This document shows positions 9,004-16,393 of a DNA stretch of 64,000 nt, piece by piece; position 1 is the first letter of the stretch; each line of letters begins with the position of its first letter. This DNA is from Fibrobacter sp. (GTDB lineage Bacteria > Fibrobacterota > Fibrobacteria > Fibrobacterales > Fibrobacteraceae): NCBI GenBank assembly GCA_017412605.1, contig JAFPWY010000003.1, forward strand, positions 1-64,000, read 5' to 3'. The position numbers and the translations under genes were made by a program. The notes beneath the pieces were generated by a model, which was not told where the DNA came from, searched no databases, and saw only the letters and a program-made list of their open reading frames with translations.

Positions 9004-9052
9004 CTAGCCTCTAGCCTCTAGCCTCTAACCTCTAGCCTCTAGCCCCTAACCT
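9004..9052 (-). repeat. G-rich heptamer array (consensus TAGAGGC), 7 units
   Basis: Read on the minus strand, the units are TAGGGGC, TAGAGGC, TAGAGGT, TAGAGGC (three times) and TAGAATC. The array starts at the TAG stop codon of nspC and ends 3-5 nt before the tsaE ATG, so it fills the intergenic gap. Every unit holds TAG, and the 7-nt step moves the stop through all three frames. Confidence 0.9.
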
Positions 9053-10178
9053 ACAGCTTGTCCTTGAACTGCTCGTACGTGAACTTGTGCAGCAAGTGGA
9101 ATTTCCCGTCCATGTCGAACATGCCGATATCCGGATGGCGAACCCCGTTGAAGAACGTGGTCTTGACCATGGTGTAGTGGATCATGTCCTCGAAGATGAT
9201 GCGGTCCCCGACATGCAGCGGCTGGTCGAACGAGTAGTCACCGAGCTGGTCGCCAGCCAGGCAGGTATTTCCAGTTATTTTGTATGTAAACTTCTTTTCG
9301 CCGGGCAGTGCTCCGCCTGTAATGTTGGGCCTGTAGGGCATTTCCAAGCAGTCCGGCATGTGTGCGCTGATGGAAACGTTCAGGATGGCGATGTCCATCT
9401 TGTTGTGCACGATGTCGGCGACCGTCGCCACTAGTTCGCCCGTTTGCCAGCCGACCGCCTCTCCCGGTTCCATGACGACCTCGAGGTGTGGATAGCGCTT
9501 TTTGAAATCGTTGAGCAGCTTGACAAGCTCTTCGCGGTGGTAGTCTTTGCGGGTAATGTGATGGCCCCCGCCGAAGTTTACCCACTTCATTTGGGGCAGG
9601 TAGCGTCCGAATTTCTTCTCGAATGCTGCAAGGACTCCTTCCAGCGCATCGACATCCTGCTCGCAGAGGGCGTGGAAGTGCAGCCCCTCGATTCCGTCCA
9701 GCAGTTCGGGCTTGAACTCGGCCTCGGTCACGCCCAGTCTGGAATGCAGGCCGCAGGGGTTGTAGATGTCCGTTTCCACGGTGGAGAATTCGGGGTTGAC
9801 TCGGATGCCTGCGCTTATTTTACTTGCAATGGTCTTTTCCTTGAATCTCTGCCACTGCGAGAAGCTGTTGTACGTGATGTGGTCTGCGTACTTGAGAATC
9901 TCGTCGATTTCGCTGTCTTCGTATGCCGTCGCGAATACGTGGACTTCCTTGCCCATCTCTTCTTTGGCGAGCCTCGCTTCGTTAAGGCTGCTAGCCGTTG
10001 CTCCGGGGAGGTATTCCGCAATGATGGGGAAGGATCTCCAGAAACTGTAGCCTTTGAGGGCGCAGATAATCTTGACGCCGGTTCTTTCTTGAATGTTATT
10101 CAATATCTCCATGTTCCGGCGAAGGCGCTTTTCGTCCAGAACGAAACAGGGACTGGTGGCTTGTGTGTAATCGGGCAT
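9051..10178 (-). CDS. nspC: Carboxynorspermidine decarboxylase
   Basis: A PLP-dependent alanine-racemase-fold decarboxylase that converts carboxy(nor)spermidine to (nor)spermidine, the last step of the alternative polyamine route. 375 aa. The PLP lysine is Lys42 in CALKGYS; FNFGGGHH-type (WVNFGGGHHITRKDY) and EPGEAVGWQTG motifs are typical of NspC. The partner carboxynorspermidine dehydrogenase is not in the window. The ATG is preceded by TATATT at 6 nt and by no Shine-Dalgarno. Confidence 0.94.
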   Translation of the reverse strand: MPDYTQATSPCFVLDEKRLRRNMEILNNIQERTGVKIICALKGYSFWRSFPIIAEYLPGATASSLNEARLAKEEMGKEVHVFATAYEDSEIDEILKYADHITYNSFSQWQRFKEKTIASKISAGIRVNPEFSTVETDIYNPCGLHSRLGVTEAEFKPELLDGIEGLHFHALCEQDVDALEGVLAAFEKKFGRYLPQMKWVNFGGGHHITRKDYHREELVKLLNDFKKRYPHLEVVMEPGEAVGWQTGELVATVADIVHNKMDIAILNVSISAHMPDCLEMPYRPNITGGALPGEKKFTYKITGNTCLAGDQLGDYSFDQPLHVGDRIIFEDMIHYTMVKTTFFNGVRHPDIGMFDMDGKFHLLHKFTYEQFKDKL

Positions 10179-10184
10179 GTGCCA

Positions 10185-10190
10185 AATATA
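10185..10190 (-). promoter_or_regulatory. -10 box (TATATT) 6 nt before the nspC ATG
   Basis: TATATT and then TGGCAC lead directly into ATG on the minus strand. The spacing predicts a leaderless or nearly leaderless mRNA. Confidence 0.6.
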
Positions 10191-10295
10191 GGAAAAGAAG
10201 CCAAGGGTGCTTTTTTTGCCCTTTTTTGGGGTTGTTTTGCATGAAAAAAAGTGTTTTTTTATGATATCTTCTTGTCTTTTAAAAAATCCTTTAAC

Positions 10296-10301
10296 TAAAT
10301 T
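10296..10301 (+). promoter_or_regulatory. Possible -10 box (TAAATT) 7 nt before the Ala-Pro-rich gene
   Basis: TAAATT (one change from TATATT) lies 7 nt before the ATG at 10309. A TTGTCT about 18 nt further upstream could be the -35. There is no ribosome-binding site. Confidence 0.4.
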
Positions 10302-10308
10302 TAAAGCA

Positions 10309-11475
10309 ATGATTTGGTCTTCTTATACACGTATTATCGCATCTATTTGTACGATAGCTTTAGCTGGGTTCGCATTCGCTGCGGATCCCGCTCCGGCACC
10401 TGCTCCTGCTAAGGCAGCTCCTGCCGCGGCTACCCCCGCTCCCGCTTCTGCACCTGCTCCGGCTCCTGCCGCTGCTCCTGCTCCCGCACCTGCTCCTGCC
10501 AAGGAAGCTCCGAAGGCTGCTCCCGCTCCGGCTCCTGCCAAGGAGGCCCCGAAGGCTGCTCCCGCTCCGGCTCCTGCCAAGGAGGCCCCGAAGGCTGCTC
10601 CTGCCCCTGCTCCCGCAAAGGCTGCTCCTGCCAAGGAAGCCCCGAAGGCTGCTCCTGCTCCGGCTCCCGCAAAGGCTGCTCCTGCCAAGGAAGCCCCGAA
10701 GGCTGCTCCTGCTCCGGCTCCCGCAAAGGCTGCTCCTGCCAAGGAAGCCCCGAAGGCTGCTCCGGCCAAGAAGGCTGAACAGAAGGTCGTACCTAGCGTG
10801 CCGGTCAACGTCGCTCCGAGAGGCGCTTCTTCCCTTGACGAGATGATCCAGAAGAAGCTCGACTCCCTCAGCAAGGTCAAGGTGAGCACTCCGGTTTCTG
10901 CAAGTTCCGACAGTCTTGCCAAGGTCAAGGCGGACAGCGTCCGCAAGATGATCCAGGAAGGCAAGTACGTCCAGAGGGCCAAGTACGACAAGTCGAACTT
11001 TGATTCCTGGAAGATTGACACTGTTTTCCAGAAGAGCATGAAGGAATCCATTTATGGTATCTGGCGCACCCCGATCGTTGCTCACGGCCACGCTTTCCGT
11101 GATGCCGAGTTGCGCTTCGACATGAACGATACTGTTTACGGAACGACCCGCACCTACTCTGATTCGGGCCGCTACCAGATGACGGGCGAATACACTTTCA
11201 AGGCCCGCTACCGTTTTGATAACGACACGTCCATGGTCACCCGCGAGGTCTTTGCTGACCGCCAGGTGGTTCGTTGGGACTACATCGCGTTCCGCAAACT
11301 CGAGGACACCTTGACCTACAACCTCAAGAAACTCGAGTTCCGCGACATGAACGACAACTGGTTGAATGCCCTGCAGGGCTTCGACAATGTTCCGCCGGAA
11401 GTCTACATCAAGGACGAGAAACTCACCGCCGAGATGAAGAAGACTGCGGAACTCTGGGCGAAGAGAAAAAAATAA
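10309..11475 (+). CDS. Exported Ala-Pro-Lys-rich repeat protein, 388 aa
   Basis: Function unknown. The signal peptide MIWSSYTRIIASICTIALAGFAFAAD is followed by about 135 residues of Ala/Pro/Lys repeats. The first block has units APAPAPAKEAPKA; the second has three nearly identical 18-residue units APAPAPAKAAPAKEAPKA, repeated at the DNA level. After a Ser/Lys linker, a folded C-terminal domain (about residues 230-388) contains YGIWRTPIVAHGHAFRDAE and YQMTGEYTFKARYRFDNDTS, which looks like a small beta-rich (lipocalin-like) fold; this is inference. Such Ala-Pro linkers often span the periplasm or peptidoglycan. The permease gene starts 6 nt after the stop, so it probably leads the transporter operon. 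I start at 10309 because the signal peptide begins there. Confidence 0.8.
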   Translation: MIWSSYTRIIASICTIALAGFAFAADPAPAPAPAKAAPAAATPAPASAPAPAPAAAPAPAPAPAKEAPKAAPAPAPAKEAPKAAPAPAPAKEAPKAAPAPAPAKAAPAKEAPKAAPAPAPAKAAPAKEAPKAAPAPAPAKAAPAKEAPKAAPAKKAEQKVVPSVPVNVAPRGASSLDEMIQKKLDSLSKVKVSTPVSASSDSLAKVKADSVRKMIQEGKYVQRAKYDKSNFDSWKIDTVFQKSMKESIYGIWRTPIVAHGHAFRDAELRFDMNDTVYGTTRTYSDSGRYQMTGEYTFKARYRFDNDTSMVTREVFADRQVVRWDYIAFRKLEDTLTYNLKKLEFRDMNDNWLNALQGFDNVPPEVYIKDEKLTAEMKKTAELWAKRKK

Positions 11476-11481
11476 GGGCCG

Positions 11482-12477
11482 ATGAAAAACCGCATTTGGT
11501 TTTGCTTTGGTTTCCTTTTTCTAGTCGCCGTCTCTCTGAGCTTTTGCACATTGGCTACGGGACCTGTATGGGTCTCGTGGCCTGATTTTTTTTCGGCCCT
11601 TTTCGCCGGACCATCGGCTGAGGTCGGGGCTGATTCCATAGCATCGCAAATTGTTTGGCGGCTCCGCGTGCCCAGGATGTGTGCGGCGGTGTTGGCGGGT
11701 TCTGCGCTTTCCGTGTCGGGCCTCGCCCTGCAGACCGTCTTTTGCAACCCGCTTGCCGGGCCGTTCGTGCTGGGTATCAGCAGCGGCGCGAGCTTGGGGG
11801 TGGCGCTCTCGTTGCTGGCCGGATTCAGTTTTGGCAATTTTGGCGTGCTCGGCGCGGCTGCGCTGGGTGCATCCGTTGTGACGATTATTGTCATGTGGGT
11901 TTCCGGGCGATTCCGCAATGTGGGCGTGCTCCTGATTGTGGGTCTTCTGCTTGGCTACTTGATCGATGCTATCGTGAGCGTGCTGATTGCGGGGAGCGAG
12001 GCCGAAGCGCTTCGCGTGTACGTGACCTGGAGCATGGGCAGTTTTGGTCGAGTGCTTTTGGACGGGGTGTGGGTCTTTGCGCTCGCCGTGGCCGCGGGGC
12101 TTGTGCTCGTGGTGGTGAGCATGCGTTACTTGAATGCAGCGAGGCTGGGCGATGATTTTGCCCGCGGTCTCGGTGTGCGCGTGGAAGTTTCCAAGAAGTG
12201 TGTGCTGCTCGGTGCGAGTATCCTTGCGGCGGCGAGTACGGCGTTCTGTGGCCCGGTGGCGTTTGTGGGAATCGCCGTTCCTCACTTGGCTTTTATGTTG
12301 TTCAAAACAACCGACCACCGCGTCCTTGTGCCGGGGGCCGCATTGTGTGGCACGGTGCTTTGCCTCTTGGCGGGGCTGTTCCCGGTGAGTATCCCTCTGA
12401 ATGCGGTACTCAGCATTGTCGGCGTGCCGGTCGTGTTTTATGTGCTTGTCCGCGGCTCTAGGACGGGGTGGTGGTGA
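11482..12477 (+). CDS. FecCD/BtuC-family ABC transporter permease
   Basis: Inner-membrane permease of an iron-siderophore, heme or cobalamin importer, 331 aa with about nine or ten membrane helices. Family motifs include LRVPRMCAAVLAGSALSVSGLALQTVFCNPLAGPFVLGISSGASLG, and GPVAFVGIAVPHLA near the C-terminus, the contact region for the ATPase. AAGGG precedes the ATG. The stop overlaps the start of the ATPase gene (TGATG). No periplasmic binding protein is present in this operon, so the ligand cannot be assigned. Confidence 0.9.
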   Translation: MKNRIWFCFGFLFLVAVSLSFCTLATGPVWVSWPDFFSALFAGPSAEVGADSIASQIVWRLRVPRMCAAVLAGSALSVSGLALQTVFCNPLAGPFVLGISSGASLGVALSLLAGFSFGNFGVLGAAALGASVVTIIVMWVSGRFRNVGVLLIVGLLLGYLIDAIVSVLIAGSEAEALRVYVTWSMGSFGRVLLDGVWVFALAVAAGLVLVVVSMRYLNAARLGDDFARGLGVRVEVSKKCVLLGASILAAASTAFCGPVAFVGIAVPHLAFMLFKTTDHRVLVPGAALCGTVLCLLAGLFPVSIPLNAVLSIVGVPVVFYVLVRGSRTGWW

Positions 12478-13232
12478 TGGCTTCCGATTCTTTGCTCCAG
12501 TGCGTGGATCTTTGTGTAGGTTATGGTGCCGTCCGCTCTAAACGGGGCGCCGATCGTCCGCAGTCCCTTTTCGAACCGTTCTCGTTTGATCTGCATGCCG
12601 GCGAAGTCGTCGCCCTGATGGGCGTGAACGGCTGCGGGAAAAGTACGCTCCTCAAGACGTTTGCCGGCCTTGTTCCCCAGGTTTCGGGGGACGTGTTCTT
12701 GGATGGGACGCCTTTGCAAGCCTGGAACGCCCGCGAGCGGGCCCGTCGTGTCGGGCTTGTCCGCATGTCGGGCTCGGCTCCGGACCGCATGACGGTTCGG
12801 GAATTTGTTGGGCTTGGCCGGTCGCCGTATTCCGGTTTTCTGGATGGTCGGACGGCAGAAGATGAAAAGATCGTGGACGACGCGATGCAGGTTACGGATG
12901 TATCCTGCTTTGCGGAGCGCCCTTTTACGGAGCTGAGCGATGGCGAGCGGAGCCGTGTGTTCTTGGCCGAGGCGGTTGCCCAACAGGTGAACGTACTCCT
13001 GCTCGACGAGCCGAACGCGTTTCTCGATATTCCGAGGAGCCATGCGCTGTTCCGTCTGCTGAAAAAATTTGTCGGGATGCGCAAAATGGGAATCATTGTT
13101 TCGACCCATTCCATCGAGTATGCCGAAAAGTATTGCGACCGCATCGCCGTCATTGATGGTGGAAACTTCCGTGTGGCTCCTGCTTCTGAAGCTCGCAACC
13201 TCGGACTTTTGGACTGGGCGAGGGCGGAATGA
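12477..13232 (+). CDS. FecE/BtuD-family ABC transporter ATP-binding protein
   Basis: Cytoplasmic ATPase partner of the permease encoded just upstream, 251 aa. It has Walker A GVNGCGKST, signature LSDGERSRVFLAEAV (Asp replaces the usual Gly at position 3), Walker B VNVLLLDEPNAFLD and switch His in STHS. I take the ATG overlapping the permease stop; a GTG 9 nt earlier is in frame. The next gene overlaps by ATGA, so translation is probably coupled through all three. Confidence 0.92.
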   Translation: MASDSLLQCVDLCVGYGAVRSKRGADRPQSLFEPFSFDLHAGEVVALMGVNGCGKSTLLKTFAGLVPQVSGDVFLDGTPLQAWNARERARRVGLVRMSGSAPDRMTVREFVGLGRSPYSGFLDGRTAEDEKIVDDAMQVTDVSCFAERPFTELSDGERSRVFLAEAVAQQVNVLLLDEPNAFLDIPRSHALFRLLKKFVGMRKMGIIVSTHSIEYAEKYCDRIAVIDGGNFRVAPASEARNLGLLDWARAE

Positions 13233-14215
13233 AGGTCGGTTTTGTGATGATTCGCTTGGTTTTGCAGGTGCTGTGCGTGCTGTTGTCGGGATGGCTGCTG
13301 CTGTCTTGCGCCGGAAACGCCCCGCGCGAAACGGCAGAATCGGCAGCGCCGGCGCCCCAAAGTGCTTCTGCGCCCCAGCATTTTTTCTGGAAGGTGTCGG
13401 ATTCAAATTCTTCCGTGTGGCTCCTGGGGAGTATCCACTTTGCCGATTCTTCGTTCTATCCGCTCGATTCCGTTATTGAAACGGCCTTTGTGAATGCCGA
13501 GGAGCTGGCTGTCGAAATTGACGTGACCGATGATTCCGTGAATACCGAGATTGCCTCGGAGAGCATGCAGCACGGGATGATGCCTGCGGGAAAGCGCTTG
13601 CAGGACTTGTTGCCCACGGAAATGTGGAATTCCGTTGATAGCATCTGTAACGCCTGGGGAATCCCTTCCATAACATTGCAGGTGATGCGCCCGTGGCTTG
13701 CTGCGATGACGCTGAGTGCCTTTGCCATCCAGCGTGCGGGTATCGACCCGACGCTCGGTGTAGATGCTGTGCTGCTGGACCGTGCGGCGCATGACGGCAA
13801 GGCTATCGTGGGGCTCGAGACGGCGAGCGAGCAGATTGGCGCCCTGGCCGACACGACGGAATCCGATTCGGCGGGTATTTTCTATCTCAAGTCCACGTTG
13901 CGTGAGGTGTCGGAGCTGGATTCCATGGTGGCACGGATTGTGCGTGCCTGGAAAACGGGTGACGATGCATTGTTGCGCGAGACGATGGCGGACGAAAAAG
14001 ATTATGCCGAGGGAACTGCGGAAAAGGAACTCAGCGACAAACTGGACGAAAAGGTCTACAAGTCCCGCAACGTGAAGATGGCGGAGCGTATTGCTGAATT
14101 CCTCTCGGAAGACAGGAACGTGTTTGTCGTGGTGGGGGCTGCACACTTGGTGCTTGACGAGGACAACGTGGTGGACCTGCTGCGTCGCCGCGGACTCACG
14201 GTGCAGCGCTTCTGA
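13229..14215 (+). CDS. TraB/GumN (Tiki-like) lipoprotein
   Basis: A TraB/GumN-family protein, 328 aa, exported as a lipoprotein (hydrophobic stretch ending in LLLSCAG). Both GX2H motifs of the superfamily are present: GSIH in VWLLGSIHFADSSFYPLDS near the N-terminus and GAAH in VFVVVGAAHLVLDED near the C-terminus, so it is probably an intact metal-dependent member. The Tiki superfamily includes metalloproteases and the heme-binding ChaN. Translational coupling to a FecCD-type transporter suggests a link to the transported iron, heme or corrinoid compound (inference). It ends one base before the convergent sigma-54 activator gene. Confidence 0.85.
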   Translation: MKVGFVMIRLVLQVLCVLLSGWLLLSCAGNAPRETAESAAPAPQSASAPQHFFWKVSDSNSSVWLLGSIHFADSSFYPLDSVIETAFVNAEELAVEIDVTDDSVNTEIASESMQHGMMPAGKRLQDLLPTEMWNSVDSICNAWGIPSITLQVMRPWLAAMTLSAFAIQRAGIDPTLGVDAVLLDRAAHDGKAIVGLETASEQIGALADTTESDSAGIFYLKSTLREVSELDSMVARIVRAWKTGDDALLRETMADEKDYAEGTAEKELSDKLDEKVYKSRNVKMAERIAEFLSEDRNVFVVVGAAHLVLDEDNVVDLLRRRGLTVQRF

Positions 14216-15553
14216 TTAACGGATATCCTTGACATTCAGGCCGAGACGGGCCAGCCTGTTGTACAGTGCCGTGCGGACCATGCCGAGCTTGTCGGCGGCG
14301 AGGCTGATGGATCCGTTACATTCAAGAATTTTTGCCTTGAGAAATTCCTTTTCCTCGTCCATCTGCTTTTCGCGAAATTCGTTGTACGTGTCTGCAGAAA
14401 TGGTGTTTCCGCCATTGGATTTTCCGGACATATTTGCCGCTAGCCCCATGCCCGTATCGATCTGCAAATCTTCGGCGTTCAATATGCCGGGGGCGGTGAA
14501 GCACAGGGTGCGCTGGATGACGTTTTCCAGTTCACGGATGTTGCCGGGCCAGTCGTGTGCCTGCAGCTTTTGCAGGGCTTCGGGCGAGAGAGTGTAGGGC
14601 TCGCCTTCCGGTGCATATTGGCGGATAAAGTAGTTGGCGAGATCCTCGATGTCTTCCTTGCGTTCGCGGAGGGGCGAAAGCTGCATCGGGATGACGTTCA
14701 GACGGTAGAAGAGGTCCTCGCGGAAGCGCTTTTCGCGGATTTCCTCGCGGAGGTCGCGGTTTGTGGCCGCGATGATGCGGACGTCGATATGCCGCGTCTT
14801 GTTCGCGCCGATGGGGCGTATTTCGTGGTTCTGGATGACTCGCAGCAGCTTGACCTGGGCGTGGAGCGGCATGTCGCCGATTTCGTCGAGGAATATGGCG
14901 CCGCCGTTCGCTTCTTCGAAAAGACCGATGCGTTCGTTTTGCGCTCCGGTGAAGGCCCCGCGGGTGTGCCCGAACAGTTCGCTTTCGAAAAGGGCTTCGG
15001 GGATGGCGCTGCAGTTCACAGTGACGAACTTGTCGTACACGCAGGCGATGGCGCGCGCAATGAGGTCCTTGCCGACGCCCGATTCGCCCTGGATGAGGAC
15101 GGAACCCGTGTGCAAAATTGCCTTTTCCACGGTCTTGCGGAGGTCCTGCATGGCCTCGCTTTTACCGACGAGGTGCGACATTCTCTCACGGAAGGTACGC
15201 TTCGCGGTGTAGATTTCCTTGAGGCGCGCAATCTTGCTCATCAGGTGGAGCCGCAACGCCTCGACGGAAAGGAGAATGTCGTAGAGGTTGTTCGGGATTT
15301 CCCTGAACTTGTCCGGGTTCTCGGCGTAGGCGAGAATCATCGTGTCCGGGTTACGGCGCCGCAGCTTGGAGAGCGCGTCCGCGCTTTCGCTTGCGAATGC
15401 GTCCAGGTCCCAGATGACGAGCGAGGCGCGGTTGTCGGTATTGGCGGCCTGCGCTATGGGGAAGATGTTCACCGGATAATCCACGGAAGAAAGGACGTCC
15501 TGGATGAACGAGGACGTCGCATTTTCTTTCGTGAAAAAGTCGATGGGTAACAT
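14216..15553 (-). CDS. Sigma-54-dependent transcriptional activator with atypical receiver domain, 445 aa
   Basis: An NtrC-type activator: an N-terminal receiver-like domain (about 1-115), an AAA+ sigma-54 interaction domain (about 130-355), and a C-terminal Fis-type helix-turn-helix (about 405-445). The AAA+ domain has Walker A GESGVGKD, the sigma-54 contact loop GAFTGA and Walker B GGAIFLDEIGD, so ATPase function and sigma-54 contact look intact. The receiver part lacks the usual acidic pair at the start. Only an Asp in LVIWDLDAF is near the expected phosphorylation position, and no conserved Lys is clear. Phosphorylation control is therefore doubtful. No histidine kinase is adjacent. proC lies upstream on the same strand by 24 nt. 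Confidence 0.92.
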   Translation of the reverse strand: MLPIDFFTKENATSSFIQDVLSSVDYPVNIFPIAQAANTDNRASLVIWDLDAFASESADALSKLRRRNPDTMILAYAENPDKFREIPNNLYDILLSVEALRLHLMSKIARLKEIYTAKRTFRERMSHLVGKSEAMQDLRKTVEKAILHTGSVLIQGESGVGKDLIARAIACVYDKFVTVNCSAIPEALFESELFGHTRGAFTGAQNERIGLFEEANGGAIFLDEIGDMPLHAQVKLLRVIQNHEIRPIGANKTRHIDVRIIAATNRDLREEIREKRFREDLFYRLNVIPMQLSPLRERKEDIEDLANYFIRQYAPEGEPYTLSPEALQKLQAHDWPGNIRELENVIQRTLCFTAPGILNAEDLQIDTGMGLAANMSGKSNGGNTISADTYNEFREKQMDEEKEFLKAKILECNGSISLAADKLGMVRTALYNRLARLGLNVKDIR

Positions 15554-15577
15554 CTTTCTCGTTTAACGGGGCGGGCT

Positions 15578-16384
15578 TTACTTGCCCAGTTCCTTGGAGC
15601 GTTCCGTCCCGGCGACAACAGCCTTGATGAGGGAGCTGCGGAAAGCTCCTTCTTCGAGGGCGTTCACGCCTGCAATCGTCGTCCCGGCGGGGGAGCAGAC
15701 CATGGCGCACAAGTCGCTCGGGCTCTTGCCGGATTGCTTGACGAGCTCGACGCTGCCTTCGATTGTGCCGAGGGCGAGCTTGAGCGCAACATCGCGGGTG
15801 AGGCCGGCCTTGACACCGCCGCGGGTGAGACCTTCGATGAACTCGAAAACGTACGCGGGGGCACTACCGGAAAGTCCGGTGACGGCGTCCATGAGGGATT
15901 CGGTGACGCGGCAGGTGACTCCGATGGTGCCGAAAATCTTCTCGGCGGTGGAAAGCGTCTTTTCGTTGACGCCGTCAGTGGCGAGAGCCACTGTGCCCTT
16001 GCCCACGGTGAGCGGGAGGTTGGGCATCACGCGCAGCACCTGGTTCTTGGCGCCGAGGACATCGGTGAGGCTCTTGCGGGCGACACCCGCCATTATGCTC
16101 ACGAAGGTCTTTGTCCCCTTGAGGGTCTTGACGGCGTTCTTCCATTCGGGAGCGACGCTCTTGAAAATCTGCGGCTTCACGCAGAGGAATGTCACATCGG
16201 CCTTCTTGACGCCTTCGGCGAAATCCTTCACGCGCACGCATCCGAGAGCTGTGACGGCTTCGGCGGCCTTGTCGCTAGGGTCGAAGAAGAGGATGTCCTT
16301 GGGATTGGAGCCGGCGTTCAGGAGGCCGCGGAGGATCGCTCCTCCCATGTTGCCGGTGCCTGCAAAGAAAATTTTTTCACTCAT
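15578..16384 (-). CDS. proC: Pyrroline-5-carboxylate reductase
   Basis: Last enzyme of proline synthesis, reducing pyrroline-5-carboxylate with NAD(P)H. 268 aa. The N-terminal nucleotide-binding motif is FAGTGNMGGAILRGLL. The C-terminal family region reads TGLSGSAPAYVFEFIEGL, then MVCSPAGTTIAGVNALEEGAFRSSLI. It follows rho by 9 nt on the same strand and is followed by the sigma-54 activator, so all three may share a transcript. Confidence 0.96.
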   Translation of the reverse strand: MSEKIFFAGTGNMGGAILRGLLNAGSNPKDILFFDPSDKAAEAVTALGCVRVKDFAEGVKKADVTFLCVKPQIFKSVAPEWKNAVKTLKGTKTFVSIMAGVARKSLTDVLGAKNQVLRVMPNLPLTVGKGTVALATDGVNEKTLSTAEKIFGTIGVTCRVTESLMDAVTGLSGSAPAYVFEFIEGLTRGGVKAGLTRDVALKLALGTIEGSVELVKQSGKSPSDLCAMVCSPAGTTIAGVNALEEGAFRSSLIKAVVAGTERSKELGK

Positions 16385-16393
16385 GGCTTTACC

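Noticed and set aside
9004-9052. CRISPR array
   Set aside because: Units are 7 bp without spacers; no cas genes in the window. The Ala-Pro repeats at 10.5 kb are coding.
10170-10190. Sigma-54 promoter from TGGCAC before nspC
   Set aside because: No TTGC at the required distance; TGGCAC is better read as the spacer between a TATATT box and the ATG.
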